Shown here: positions 8,253 through 18,905 of the stretch, in pieces
Position numbering within the stretch: position 1 is the stretch's first letter
Layout of the letters: each line of letters starts with the position of its first letter
DNA from: Nostoc sp. UHCC 0926
GTDB lineage: Bacteria; Cyanobacteriota; Cyanobacteriia; Cyanobacteriales; Nostocaceae
Assembly (NCBI RefSeq): GCF_028623165.1
Contig: NZ_CP117768.1
Coordinates: forward strand, 744,001-808,000
Length of the DNA stretch: 64,000 nt
Direction: 5' to 3'
Program-made: the position numbers and the translations under genes
Notes under the pieces: generated by a model
Database searches by the model: none
What the model saw: only the letters and a program-made list of their open reading frames with translations
Told to the model about the DNA's origin: nothing

Positions 8253-11198
8253 ATGGCAGCAAGTATTGATAATTACGAGCCAACATATCAACAGGCGATG
8301 ACCGCCTATGTTCAAAGGAATTATGAGGTTGCCGCCACTTTAGTTGACCAAGTGGTGCAAAATTTACCAAATGACCCCAATTCCCATTTGTTAAGGGGTC
8401 ACATCTACTATGTTTTGCAGCAGTATGATGTAGCAAAAGAAGAATATCAACACGTATTACGCTTGACTAATGATCAAGAAATTATTGGTTTTGCCAATAA
8501 TGGAATTGAGAATATAAATCAATACCTCCAGTCATTCAGTGGAGAGATTGATACATCAGGAAGTGAAGAGCAAATAAATTCCCCAAACATATCTGATGCA
8601 CTGGCATATAACGAACAAGAATTAGAAGATTTGGGCGCTAGTGAGGAGTTTGACAGCAAGAGCCTTGATTTGAACTTTTTTGGTGAGCATGAAGAAACTG
8701 TGAATGGCGTTGAAGAGCTATCTTCAAATAGTCCATTTGACATCCCCACAGAAGATAGTATTGGAAAGGGAAAAATATCAGATTCTTCTACAGCTTTTGG
8801 TGATGATCCTTTTGCCTTGGATGAAGAATCGGAGGAACAAGAGTCAAATAGCAACTGGGAGGAGAAAACAGAATTAGAGTTGCCTGCTTTCTGGCAGGAA
8901 GATATGTCAGAAGATAGGTGTGAAGAATCATTAGTAAATAGTCAGTTTTCAGATAATAGAATAAATTCTGATCACGGAAGTTCAGCTATTGAAAATAATA
9001 AATCTTCATTTTCTAATCCACAAACTGGTCATGGTAATGATTTGCCTGATTTGTTGAGTGATCCCAAGTCTCAAAAGCTTCGGATTGGAAATTTAGAATA
9101 TAAAAAATCTGATTTTGAAGACGCAACTTTGCTAATTGTTGGAGAAGAACTTAGAAACAGTTCATCAACAACAAAGAACTTGGAATACAAAAATAAAGAT
9201 GACTTGTCTGAAACCGAAGCAGATGATTGGTTGAAGTCAAAAAAGTTGGGGAAAAAGGAAGATTTTCTGCCAAATTTATCTGATGATTCTTCATCTTTTA
9301 GCAGCAATCGACCTTTTGAAGAAAAGCAGTTAAAATCAGGTGAAATCAACGGTAAAAATAGCTTTGATGACGATGAAAATTTTGATATGGAAGCATTTGA
9401 GTCTGCCTTTGGCTCAGAGGGTTTAACCTCTTATGAAGACTCAAACAATAACAATATACTGAATGGAGAAAATTCTAGGAGTAATATCGAGTTTTTAGAT
9501 GATTTTGAGGAATTTGACGATTTAGGCAACATTCCAGGGTTTGACCTGATCGAAGGAGATTCTAACATCGGTGATGCAGCAATGCATTCTGCTCCAGCAG
9601 AAACTAGTGGTAGTGGACGCCCTCAAAGCGCGGAGGCTTTTTTAAGTGATGCAGCTAGCGATCGCGAAGAGGAACTATTCTCGATGACTGGTTCGCATGA
9701 AGCAGTTCCAGTCTTTAGCCAAACAGATGTCTCGAAACTAGAACCCACTGTTAGCGTCGAGCAAGGCTGGTTAGCACCATTAGAAAATGCCTCCATAGAA
9801 AGGAAACAATGGTTAATTGCTGGAAGTGTGGGTATTGTCTCAGCGCTGGTTGTAGCCACAGTTAGCTTTGTCGCCACCACATTTTCTCCACCCCAACAAC
9901 GAGAATCAGTACGAAACACAGGTTGGGCAATGTCACTAGCCGCTGGGATTGCAGGTTTTGCTACCGCAGGCTTCATGGGGAATCTTGCACTCAAACAAAT
10001 TCGCCGCACAACTAATGATCTGCAAGCTCAGTTTGAGGCTGTACGCCAAGGAAATTTGAATGCTCAAGCCACAGTGTTTTCTGAAGATGAATTGGGGCAC
10101 TTAGCTACTGGCTTTAATGAAATGGCGCGGGTAGTTTTCACGACTACAAGTGAAGCCCAACGAAAAGCCGATGAACAAGAGGAAGCCAAAGAAAACCTGC
10201 AACGTCAGGTGATTCGCCTATTGGATGATGTAGAAGGAGCTGCTAGAGGAGATTTAACAGTCCAAGCTGAAGTGACAGCCGACGTACTGGGGGCTGTAGC
10301 TGACGCCTTTAACCTGACAATTCAAAACCTGCGGGATATCGTTCAACAAGTAAAAGTGGCAGCGAAGGATGTGACAAAAGGTGCAACCAACTCTGAAACC
10401 TTTGCTAGAGCCTTATCTGGTGATGCTTTGCGCCAAGCAGAAGAGTTGGCAGTGACGCTGAATTCTGTACAGGTAATGACTGATTCGATTCAGCGGGTAG
10501 CAGAGGCGGCGCGGGAAGCCGAAACCGTCGCCCGTGATGCTAGTACGATCGCTCTCAAAGGTGGGGAAGCAGTAGAAAATACTGTGGCGGGGATTTTGGA
10601 AATTCGAGAAACCGTTGCCGAAACCACTCGCAAAGTGAAACGGTTGGCGGAATCTTCTCAAGAAATTTCTAAAATTGTGGCGTTGATTTCCCAAATTGCT
10701 TCGAGAACAAATTTGTTAGCACTCAATGCTAGTATTGAGGCGGCAAGAGCGGGAGAAGCTGGACGCGGGTTTGCGATCGTCGCAGACGAAGTGCGTCAGC
10801 TAGCAGATAAATCTGCCAAATCCCTGAAGGAAATTGAACAAATTGTGATGCAAATCCAAAGCGAAACAGGCTCGGTGATGACCGCGATGGAAGAAGGCAC
10901 ACAACAAGTAATTAAAGGGACAAAATTGGCAGAAGAAGCCAAGCGATCGCTCGAAAACATTATTCAAGTGGCGAATCGCATCGATATTCTTGTGCGCTCA
11001 ATTACTAGCGACACTGTGGAACAAACTGAAACCTCCCGCGCCGTCGCTCATGTAATGCAATCAGTAGAACTCACCGCGCAAGATACTTCCCAGGAAGCCC
11101 AGCGAGTTTCCGGTGCCCTACAACACTTAGTAGGTGTATCCCGTGACTTGATCGCCTCCGTTGAACGTTTCCGAGTGGAAACTATGGAAACCAGGTAA
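8253..11198 (+). CDS. hmpD: HmpD, methyl-accepting chemotaxis protein with TPR and acidic linker
   Basis: 981 residues from the ATG at 8253, which has a strong GGAGGAGG just upstream; in-frame starts at 8181 and 8235 would overlap hmpC. Residues 1-100 are TPR-like ([20 protein letters not shown]). Residues about 100-510 are a long acidic Ser/Asn/Asp/Glu-rich region without an obvious fold. Two membrane segments lie at about 520-545 and 566-583, with hardly any periplasmic loop between them. A HAMP-like region follows ([16 protein letters not shown]). The MCP signalling tip is at about 813-850 ([19 protein letters not shown]). It should be the receptor of the hmp system, signalling through HmpC to HmpE. 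With so small a periplasmic loop it probably senses cytoplasmic or membrane cues. Confidence 0.9.
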   Translation: MAASIDNYEPTYQQAMTAYVQRNYEVAATLVDQVVQNLPNDPNSHLLRGHIYYVLQQYDVAKEEYQHVLRLTNDQEIIGFANNGIENINQYLQSFSGEIDTSGSEEQINSPNISDALAYNEQELEDLGASEEFDSKSLDLNFFGEHEETVNGVEELSSNSPFDIPTEDSIGKGKISDSSTAFGDDPFALDEESEEQESNSNWEEKTELELPAFWQEDMSEDRCEESLVNSQFSDNRINSDHGSSAIENNKSSFSNPQTGHGNDLPDLLSDPKSQKLRIGNLEYKKSDFEDATLLIVGEELRNSSSTTKNLEYKNKDDLSETEADDWLKSKKLGKKEDFLPNLSDDSSSFSSNRPFEEKQLKSGEINGKNSFDDDENFDMEAFESAFGSEGLTSYEDSNNNNILNGENSRSNIEFLDDFEEFDDLGNIPGFDLIEGDSNIGDAAMHSAPAETSGSGRPQSAEAFLSDAASDREEELFSMTGSHEAVPVFSQTDVSKLEPTVSVEQGWLAPLENASIERKQWLIAGSVGIVSALVVATVSFVATTFSPPQQRESVRNTGWAMSLAAGIAGFATAGFMGNLALKQIRRTTNDLQAQFEAVRQGNLNAQATVFSEDELGHLATGFNEMARVVFTTTSEAQRKADEQEEAKENLQRQVIRLLDDVEGAARGDLTVQAEVTADVLGAVADAFNLTIQNLRDIVQQVKVAAKDVTKGATNSETFARALSGDALRQAEELAVTLNSVQVMTDSIQRVAEAAREAETVARDASTIALKGGEAVENTVAGILEIRETVAETTRKVKRLAESSQEISKIVALISQIASRTNLLALNASIEAARAGEAGRGFAIVADEVRQLADKSAKSLKEIEQIVMQIQSETGSVMTAMEEGTQQVIKGTKLAEEAKRSLENIIQVANRIDILVRSITSDTVEQTETSRAVAHVMQSVELTAQDTSQEAQRVSGALQHLVGVSRDLIASVERFRVETMETR

Positions 11199-11201
11199 CA
11201 A

Positions 11202-11367
11202 AGTTAGGAGTTAGGAGTGAGGAGTTAGAAATAAAAATCAAAACTCACAACTTGGAATAAAGTTAGGAGTTAGAAATGAGAAGTTAAAAATAAAACTTAC
11301 AACTCATAACTCATAACTCATAACTTATAACTCATAACTTATAACTCATAACTCACAACTCATAACT
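11202..11367. repeat. STRR heptamer array directly before hmpE
   Basis: Tandem heptamers GTTAGGA (11202-11225 and about 11262-11280), then AACTCAT / AACTTAT units running almost without break from about 11300 to 11366, six bases before the hmpE ATG. The first and second families are complementary (GTTAGGAG versus CTCATAAC-like), so a fold-back is possible. It fills the whole hmpD-hmpE spacer. Confidence 0.85.
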
Positions 11368-11373
11368 TTTGCT

Positions 11374-14300
11374 ATGCTGCCGGAACAACAACAGCGGATT
11401 TTGGGTTACTTTATCGAAGAAGCCAGGGATCACCTGAATACCATTGAGCAGGGGTTGCTGAATTTAGAGGGGACTCTGAACGACCCGGAAATAATTAGCG
11501 AAGTCTTCCGGGCGGCTCACTCCATCAAAGGAGGAGCGGCGATGCTTGGATTGACTAGCATCCAGCATACCTCCCACCGTCTGGAAGATTGTTTCAAACT
11601 TCTCATAGAGCATCCGGTTCAGGTTGACCAAAAGTTAGAGTCTTTATTTCTCGGTGTATCTGATACCCTGAAAGCGCTGTTAGAGCATTTGAGCGGGCCA
11701 TTTGGTCTTTCTGAAGATGCAGCTAATACTTTGATGTTAGAAACTGAGCCGGTCTTTCAATGGCTGAATCAGCATCTAGAATTACTTGTAGAACAAGGGA
11801 ACAGTGGAGTAGCCACCAGTTCTTCGGCAACAGAACTACACACAACCTCTGTAGAGAACGTCTCCACACTTACTGAACTTTTTCTCCGGCAAGATATTCC
11901 CAGTTTGGCAGAAGACACCGATCAGGAATCTTCAGAAATATCCTTCTCTCTAGCACCCCAGGAGATGCCAGACGCTCACGGACTCGCTAACGCTGCGCTA
12001 TCGCCAGTCACCGCCAAAGAAAATAATAATTGGGGCAAGTTTCAAGCCCAAGTATTGCAAACACTGCGGGAAATGTTGCAACTGTTTAAGCAAACAACAA
12101 CACCCTCAACTCGACAAAACCTTCAGCAATGCTGTTACCAGTTAGTCAGACTTGGTGAGACTTGGAATTTGTCCAAGTGGTGTGGTTTGTGTCAAGCAGC
12201 AGCTAGTGCGATCGGCAATCCCGAAAACACTTATCTGACTCTAGCTAAAATTGTCATTACCGAAATCAAGCAAGCTCAAGAATTAGTCCTGCAAGGTAAG
12301 GAAGCCGAAATTGCAATTAGTCAGCAACTAGAAGCACTTTTGAGCTTTGCAGAAATTGAGTTGTTAGAAATTACCCCCGATTTGTTTGAGGAACAGCCTA
12401 CGGCTTTGACAGAACCATCAACTGCGCCAAAGCTAATTTTATCTGTCAACACTCCAGAAACTGCGAAAACTGAGCAGTTAGTCATAACTAACCTATCTGA
12501 GCCAATTGAGGAATTTAATCTAGACGAGAATAGTAGCGATCACTACGCCAACGTCTCCGACGAACGCCCTGATCTTCAGTTACAAGGGATACCATTAAAC
12601 GCTGCAATTCACACTAGCTTTTCTTTCACCACACATGACGAAGTACATCCAATCAGTAGCAATCTTGACCCCAATGGCCCAGAGGTAGGAATAGCTGAGT
12701 TAAATACCCTTGCCGATTTATTTGAAGGCGAAACTCCCGAACTAGATGAAACCTGGCATCAAGAAGAAACCTTAGATATTGTTGCCACCGATGACTTTGG
12801 AATTGATTTTAGCAGCACTGACGCCGAGGCTGCTGATGGCGACTTATCCGATTTACTCTCCTTTGATGAAGACACAAGCAACGAGCAGCACCCAGCAATC
12901 ACAGCCACGACAGAAGACTTATCCCTGTTATTTGGTGACAACTTCCTAGAAAAAGAGAATTCAGAACCGCAAAATCAACAAATATCCGCTACGACTGTAG
13001 AGTTGAGCGATATTAACGTAATTAATCTAAATTTAGACTCTTACCCTGACGAAAATTTACAAGAATTTACTGAGATTACTAGTGAGCCGCAGCAGCCTCC
13101 TGGGGAGATTGTCCAAAATAGTGTCAACAAAAACGATGTGGTTGAAGATTTATTGACACTGGCACTAGATGATGATAGAGAACTATTGCCTACAGGCGAA
13201 GTGACTCAACCAGAAACTGAGGCGTTCGCCAGTGTAGAACTATCTACCAGCCAACAAAACAGTTTTGATAACTTATTCTTAGAAACTAAAAATGCGAATT
13301 GGGTAGAAGAAATTATCCCTAGTGACTACGTAGAATTACCCCAGCAAACAGGCTTGTCTTCAGACAACCTGTTTGCTGAAATGGAAGAACATCCACTACT
13401 GCCTACAAGTGAACCAGAAATCGGTGATTTATTTGATACATCTCCAGTAATAGCACCTGAGTTTTCTCAATCAGAAAATGATCTGAGCAACTTCTGGAAT
13501 CAGGAAACCATAGAGGAAGAGGACGAATTCGATTCCTTAATTGAGCAGAATGTGGAAAGGGGGTTAGAAGAGAGTTTGTTTGCTGAGGAGGCTGATGACA
13601 TTTTTGCCGACAGTCAGCAGCCCATACCTTCTCCTATAGCCAGTTTTGACATAGAAGAAGATTTTGATATCAATTTCCAGCACCAAGAGCAGCTAGATTT
13701 GGTATTCTCATCAGATTCTGGAGATGATTTATTTGATGAGTTAGCACCGAGTAACTCAACTATTTCCCCAACAATCAGCGATCGCATCCAACCATCCCCG
13801 CCAGAAACGCCATTGTTCGCGCAGCATCCAGGGGAAGAAATTCTCAGGCGATCGCAACAACCAGAAGCTTTAGATTTTGTTCCAGAATTTACCAATCAGC
13901 CCCCAGAGATATCTGCTGTTGATCTGGAACTTAATTCATTCAGCTCTTTCGATGAAAATCCGCAACTGCTGTTTGAAGATGGAGCCATAGATGACTCCAC
14001 CTATATTCAGATGGAAACCACAGATAATACTGTGGATGTATCGCCTACAGAAACTTCTTTAGATATCAATTTTGGTGAAACTTCCGATTCAGCCCAAGCA
14101 CAGCCAGGTGATTTGTTCGGCTCTTTCGATGAAAATCCGCAACTGCTGTTTGAAGATGTAGCCACAGATGACTCTACCTATATTCAGATGGAAACCACAG
14201 ATAATACTGTGGATGAACCATCAGCTACGGAAACGTCTCTAGATATCAGTTTTGGGGAAACTTCAGATTTAGCCCAGACAAGCCCAGAAGTTTTAGGTAA

Positions 14301-16899
14301 TGAGCCGAACAATAATTTAGAAACTGCCTTTGAGTTTATAGAAAATACAGATTTTGAGGGTACTGAGCCTAGTTTTGCAAATGATTTATTGTTTACGGAA
14401 ACTGCTCTCTCAGAATCAAAAAGCCAGGAAGAATTAGAAGAGAATGCGGCAATAATCGAATCACAAGCTGTTAATGATTTAACCCAAACGGCTATTCAGG
14501 AAGATATAGAAACTGATTTATGGGATCAAGGAGAGACATCTGAAACTGCACCAGTGTTAGAGAAAGAAAATGCTATTGTTACCTCAACTGAAGAATTAGT
14601 AACGACAGAAACCATTGAAGTAGTTGCTCTAGAAGATGAATTTGCATACTTAGAAGCATTACTACAAGAGGAAGTAGCACTTAACCCCAAAGCTACCTCA
14701 ATACCAGAAGTAGATTTTGCAGCCCTGGAAGAATTGCTAGCTACAGATAACGACAGCGATGTCTACGACGGGCTACCCCAACGCCAGCCCTTCGATACTC
14801 AGCCAGTCTTGGCTAATAATCCCATTCCATCACCAGCCATAAAAGATGAATTTGGTGATTTGGAGAAGTTGCTGGCAGAAGCAGATCAAACAATATCCCA
14901 TTCACCATTACTAAAATCTAACACCAGCAAAACTCCCCGCCCCTCAACTCGTCGGGCTACGAGATTTGAAGAAACGATGAAGGTTCCAGTTAAGCAACTG
15001 GACGATATGAGTAATTTAGTTGGGGAATTGGTGGTAAATCGCAATACCTTAGAGCAGGATCATGAACGGCTGCGGCAGTCATTAGATAACTTGCTGATTC
15101 AGGTACAACAACTCTCAGATGTGGGCGCAAGGATGCAAGAGTTGTACGAGCGATCGCTTTTGGAAGCTTCTCTGTTAGCTGGACGCAAAAAGAAAGACTC
15201 CGGCTTTCAAGCGCCTGATTCCAATGCTGATAGGGGTTTTAGCGAGTTAGAAATGGATCGTTTTACTCCCTTTCATACACTCTCACAGCAGATGATTGAG
15301 CGGATTGTGCGAGTGCGTGAGTCGGCAAGTGACATTGATTTTGTCACCGAAGAAACTGAGCGAGTAGCAAGGCAGTTCCGCCAAGTAACCACCCAGCTAC
15401 AAGAGGGACTAACAAGAGCGCGAATGGTGCATTTTGCCCAAACTATTGATCGCTGGCGGCGAGGAGTGCGCGACAACGCCATTAAGTGTGGCAAACAAGT
15501 TGAGTTGGTGATCGAAGGTGGCGATACCTTAATTGACAAGATGATTTTGGATCATCTGACCGATCCCTTAACTCATATGCTGAATAATGCGATCGCTCAC
15601 GGTATTGAAACGCCAGAAGAACGACAAGCTGCTGGTAAACCATCCGTGGGAATCATTACTATCCGTGCCTTCCACCAAGGCAACCAAACGATCATTTCCG
15701 TAGGCGATGATGGCGCAGGTATAGATTCAGCAAGGGTTAAGGCTAAGGCAGTGAAGATTGGCATGATTACAGAAGCGCAGGCAAAAGCCATGTCTCGCCT
15801 GGAAGTCTACGATCTGCTGTTCCAGTCTGGTTTTACGATCAAAGACCAAGCAGATGAAATTTCTGGTCGTGGTGTGGGTATGGATGTAGTGCGTTCCGAG
15901 ATTAGCGAAATTCGGGGGACAGTGAACACCGATTCTGTGCTCGGTAAGGGAACCACCTTCACCATTCGGCTGCCACTGACTCTGAGTATTTGTAAAGCTC
16001 TCTGCTGTGTCTCTGATCGATCTAGAATCGCTTTTCCAATGGACGGTGTAGAAGATACGCTGGATATACCAGTGAAAAATATTCAGCACGATGCCAATGG
16101 ACAATCATTTATTTCCTGGCGCGATACAGTACTGCCATTCCGACCTCTGAAGGAACTTTTAACCTTCAATCGCCAGATCAGTCGCGGCAATGTCTATGGC
16201 GGCACCAGAGATGATGATATGGTTTCTGTGGTGGTGGTGCGATCGGCAAATACCCTAATTGCTCTACAGATTGACCTGGTGTTGAGCGAACAAGAAATTG
16301 TAATTAAGCAATTTGAAGGGCCAGCGCCTAAACCCATTGGTGTAGCTGGTGCTACAGTCCTGGGTGATGGCCGCATTATGCCTATTGCTGACGTGCTGGA
16401 AATAATTGACATTTTCCAAGGACGGATTTCTACACAAATTGGTGGCAATTCTTGGCAACAGAAAGCTACTCCCCCAGACACCTCTCCTGCGAAAATTGAT
16501 CCAACAGTGCTGATAGTCGATGACTCAATTACAGTCCGAGAATTGCTATCCCTGACATTTAACAAAGCAGGTTATCGCGTAGAACAGGCGCGTGATGGCC
16601 AGGAAGCTTGGGATAAACTCCGCTCCGGTCTGCCTTGTGATATTGTATTTTGCGACATCGAAATGCCCCGCTGCGATGGTCTGGAGTTACTCTCTCGCAT
16701 CCAGAAAGACTCTAACCTCAACCATCTACCGATCGCTATGCTCACCTCACGGGGTGCAGACAAGCACAGACAAATTGCAGCTCAACTCGGTGCCAGTGGC
16801 TACTTTACCAAGCCCTATCTCGAAGAAGCTCTCCTTGAAGCTGCGGCGCGGATGTTGAAAGGGGAAAAACTTGTTAGCACTACAAGTAATGTTTCGTGA
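11374..16899 (+). CDS. hmpE: HmpE, CheA-type hybrid histidine kinase
   Basis: 1841 residues. An N-terminal HPt domain carries the phospho-histidine H49 in FRAAHSIKGGAAMLG. A second helical HPt-like segment lies at about 215-330. A very long acidic Glu/Asp/Ser/Thr-rich linker spans about 340-1180 and contains a 59-residue tandem duplication (nt 13944-14297). The dimerisation and ATPase part begins at about 1200 (MKVPVKQLDDMSNLVGELV); the N box is at about 1400 (LNNAIAHGIE), with VGDDGAGID and GRGVGMDVV as G boxes. A CheW domain follows at about 1530-1690. A receiver domain starts at about 1711 (VLIVDDSITVRELL) with phospho-acceptor D1761. It is the kinase of the hmp phosphorelay. No ribosome site is visible before the ATG because heptamer repeats run up to it. 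Confidence 0.92.
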   Translation: MLPEQQQRILGYFIEEARDHLNTIEQGLLNLEGTLNDPEIISEVFRAAHSIKGGAAMLGLTSIQHTSHRLEDCFKLLIEHPVQVDQKLESLFLGVSDTLKALLEHLSGPFGLSEDAANTLMLETEPVFQWLNQHLELLVEQGNSGVATSSSATELHTTSVENVSTLTELFLRQDIPSLAEDTDQESSEISFSLAPQEMPDAHGLANAALSPVTAKENNNWGKFQAQVLQTLREMLQLFKQTTTPSTRQNLQQCCYQLVRLGETWNLSKWCGLCQAAASAIGNPENTYLTLAKIVITEIKQAQELVLQGKEAEIAISQQLEALLSFAEIELLEITPDLFEEQPTALTEPSTAPKLILSVNTPETAKTEQLVITNLSEPIEEFNLDENSSDHYANVSDERPDLQLQGIPLNAAIHTSFSFTTHDEVHPISSNLDPNGPEVGIAELNTLADLFEGETPELDETWHQEETLDIVATDDFGIDFSSTDAEAADGDLSDLLSFDEDTSNEQHPAITATTEDLSLLFGDNFLEKENSEPQNQQISATTVELSDINVINLNLDSYPDENLQEFTEITSEPQQPPGEIVQNSVNKNDVVEDLLTLALDDDRELLPTGEVTQPETEAFASVELSTSQQNSFDNLFLETKNANWVEEIIPSDYVELPQQTGLSSDNLFAEMEEHPLLPTSEPEIGDLFDTSPVIAPEFSQSENDLSNFWNQETIEEEDEFDSLIEQNVERGLEESLFAEEADDIFADSQQPIPSPIASFDIEEDFDINFQHQEQLDLVFSSDSGDDLFDELAPSNSTISPTISDRIQPSPPETPLFAQHPGEEILRRSQQPEALDFVPEFTNQPPEISAVDLELNSFSSFDENPQLLFEDGAIDDSTYIQMETTDNTVDVSPTETSLDINFGETSDSAQAQPGDLFGSFDENPQLLFEDVATDDSTYIQMETTDNTVDEPSATETSLDISFGETSDLAQTSPEVLGNEPNNNLETAFEFIENTDFEGTEPSFANDLLFTETALSESKSQEELEENAAIIESQAVNDLTQTAIQEDIETDLWDQGETSETAPVLEKENAIVTSTEELVTTETIEVVALEDEFAYLEALLQEEVALNPKATSIPEVDFAALEELLATDNDSDVYDGLPQRQPFDTQPVLANNPIPSPAIKDEFGDLEKLLAEADQTISHSPLLKSNTSKTPRPSTRRATRFEETMKVPVKQLDDMSNLVGELVVNRNTLEQDHERLRQSLDNLLIQVQQLSDVGARMQELYERSLLEASLLAGRKKKDSGFQAPDSNADRGFSELEMDRFTPFHTLSQQMIERIVRVRESASDIDFVTEETERVARQFRQVTTQLQEGLTRARMVHFAQTIDRWRRGVRDNAIKCGKQVELVIEGGDTLIDKMILDHLTDPLTHMLNNAIAHGIETPEERQAAGKPSVGIITIRAFHQGNQTIISVGDDGAGIDSARVKAKAVKIGMITEAQAKAMSRLEVYDLLFQSGFTIKDQADEISGRGVGMDVVRSEISEIRGTVNTDSVLGKGTTFTIRLPLTLSICKALCCVSDRSRIAFPMDGVEDTLDIPVKNIQHDANGQSFISWRDTVLPFRPLKELLTFNRQISRGNVYGGTRDDDMVSVVVVRSANTLIALQIDLVLSEQEIVIKQFEGPAPKPIGVAGATVLGDGRIMPIADVLEIIDIFQGRISTQIGGNSWQQKATPPDTSPAKIDPTVLIVDDSITVRELLSLTFNKAGYRVEQARDGQEAWDKLRSGLPCDIVFCDIEMPRCDGLELLSRIQKDSNLNHLPIAMLTSRGADKHRQIAAQLGASGYFTKPYLEEALLEAAARMLKGEKLVSTTSNVS

Positions 16900-16908
16900 C
16901 ACTAATAT

Positions 16909-17265
16909 TAAACGGTGAGTGAACAACATTGTTGGCAAAATACAATCAAAATAGCTTGTCTGTTGACTTGGTTTTTGCTTGTTTGAGTAATGCGATCGCT
17001 GTTTGTGTCCAGTAATCGGTAGTAAGGAAATTCTCAGGATTAACGATCAACTAAAATATGTTTATATGTCTTCTTAGAGAATATAGGGTGTCTGGGGATG
17101 TTCCAATCCATCTAAGAAGCCAAAGAAATGTTCAAAGCCCCGTTCTAACGGTCAGGAATTGAATGAAGCGGTGGCGGTGCGATCGCAAGTCTGAGTCAAA
17201 TGCCACTTACCTGTCAGCAGGGTAGAATAGCCATTGCTACGTAAAATTTCTGTGCTTTGGTTGGT
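16909..17265 (-). pseudogene. Arylsulfatase relic
   Basis: Read on the minus strand, 17265 to 17086 gives ILRSNGYSTLLTGKWHL followed after one in-frame stop by PLERGFEHFFGFLDG. The first is the second sulfatase signature (GY-x-[ST]-x-x-x-GK-x-H) and the second matches the RGFDxFxGFLGG block of arylsulfatases. Further along in another frame (about 17022 to 16909) come TTDYWTQTAIALLKQA and LYFANNVVHSPF, which fit the TDxxTDxAxxFI and FFLYLAYNAPHxP blocks in the right order. Stops and a frameshift show decay. The active-site signature CxPSR is not present, so the 5' half is lost. It begins ten bases after the hmpE stop. Confidence 0.7.
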
Positions 17266-17973
17266 ACAACTTTTTGAGGATAATCCCAAAATAGCTGAAA
17301 ATATTGCCTAAATGGCAACATTGCTCTGCTGAGTTTAGGTATTGTCAGTGTTGAGTTGATCCATTATGGATTCTACACTTAGACTTGTTTATTAATTACA
17401 TGAGGTAAACTCTGTATAAAGGACTATACTTAATCTAGTGTTTAGTACTGGATCTAAAATTTGCACTGTCATCTGCTCAACTTTATATATACGGGAGGAA
17501 CGAATTTGGTATACCTAATCATTTATCTATATAAAATCTACGTTAGGAAAAGAACATATCAAACATCTAAAAAAGACACTATAACGATGTAAAACTACGT
17601 TTTAGCCTCTACTAACACTGAATTTGGCTGTCCGTCGCTTCTAAAAACGAAATATGTAGCTTTTCCGTACTTGACTAGTGCGAGATTTAAGTTACTCTAA
17701 AAGCGGATCGCTTCTTGTAAGAATCTACCCTGGCAGAAATGTATAAAGATATAGTTAAATTTAGCAATTCTGTCCGATATTTTGAATTTGCAAACTGAAT
17801 AGTTTGATACGGCGCTCAAAATCCCGATCCACTACCCTAAACAAGGTAGTCAATTAACGACTCAATATCATTTGTCTGGTAATTGTAATGAATAGTCTAC
17901 AATACCAGTGGATGAGAAAATCTAAAGAAAATATAAAAGAGACTCAAATTACTGTGGTGTCTGGAGGACAAAA
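17266..17973. other. Spacer upstream of the DUF1815 gene
   Basis: About 700 AT-rich bases without a convincing gene. A small hairpin ACTACC / GGTAGT lies at 17832-17851. The upstream part may be further sulfatase debris, but I could not read motifs in it. The promoter for the gene at 17974 should be in the last 150 bases. Confidence 0.4.
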
Positions 17974-18318
17974 GTGTTTCTGAGACTAGCACATCAACAT
18001 CGACAATTCGTTCAAGACTTGGTAATGAACCTACAAGCTTTGGCGACTGTATTAGAGCGGCGTGGGTATCTTGCATCCTGCTATACCTGTGGCGACCAAA
18101 TGAATAGTGCATCGTTTATGGTTGGCTTGGGTGATAACCATCTAATTCGGTTTTTAGTGTCTGATTACGGGATTACTTGGACGGAAATGCGGGATGACCG
18201 CGAATTAATGAAGTTAGAAGGTGCGGAGGCAATTAGCCAATTAGATGAACTGGCTAATCTTGTCAAGCAATCTATGCAAACTGATACAGGCTCTAAAACT
18301 CTTGCCAAGAAGTATTAA
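17974..18318 (+). CDS. DUF1815 family protein
   Basis: 114 residues, soluble, starting at GTG 17974 with GGAGG six bases upstream. The sequence (HRQFVQDLVMNLQALA, GYLASCYTCGDQMNSASF, LIRFLVSDYGITWTEMRDD) matches the DUF1815 family, which is conserved across cyanobacteria and has no assigned function. Two cysteines in SCYTCGD are a possible redox or metal pair. The C-terminal 20 residues are variable. It is monocistronic. Confidence 0.87.
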   Translation: MFLRLAHQHRQFVQDLVMNLQALATVLERRGYLASCYTCGDQMNSASFMVGLGDNHLIRFLVSDYGITWTEMRDDRELMKLEGAEAISQLDELANLVKQSMQTDTGSKTLAKKY

Positions 18319-18905
18319 GGTTTCAAAGGTCGATCGCAAATTAGAAATTGATTATCGATAATTGGTAATGATGGCTTAGTTGGCGATCGCTCTTACCTAT
18401 TCTCCATTACCATTAACTGATTGGCTCGTGGCTGGCCGATGGAATATTTTTTTGTATCTGCCAAAACCTCAGGAGCCGGATTCTGAGCCTTTAGCTGGAA
18501 GGTATTAAAACACACCAAAGTCAGAGGTTGGGTAGTTGGGCGCTCCTCTTTGCCCAAAATATCATCAAAACTTGATCGCAGTTTTCGTTAGGGCTATGTG
18601 AAAGGATTCAGTAATGGAATATCGTAGGTGTTGCGCGTTACTAAGGTCAAACAATTTTGGATTTTGGATTTTGGATTTTGGATTAACCCCGTGCCTCTTG
18701 GGTACGGGGCTTGAAGATTTTAGATTGACGATTTTGAATTTATTCCGCCCACCAGGGGCGGGGCATGAACCGAAGTAATTCTTGGTTTTTTAATCTAAAA
18801 TCTAAAATCTAAAATCTAAAATTCGTAGTCAACTGGTGAATCTAGGCAGTAGCAACTATCATTATATCTGCTTGACTGTGTGTTTTCCCTAATTATGAAT
18901 TTTTA
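18319..18905. repeat. Spacer with two STRR heptamer arrays
   Basis: TTTTGGA is repeated four times at about 18655-18683 and ATCTAAA about four times at 18791-18821. A GC-rich element lies between them (around 18687-18765, with CCCCGTGCCTCTTGGGTACGG and a related GGGGCGGGG part). No gene is visible. The flanking genes are convergent. Confidence 0.65.
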
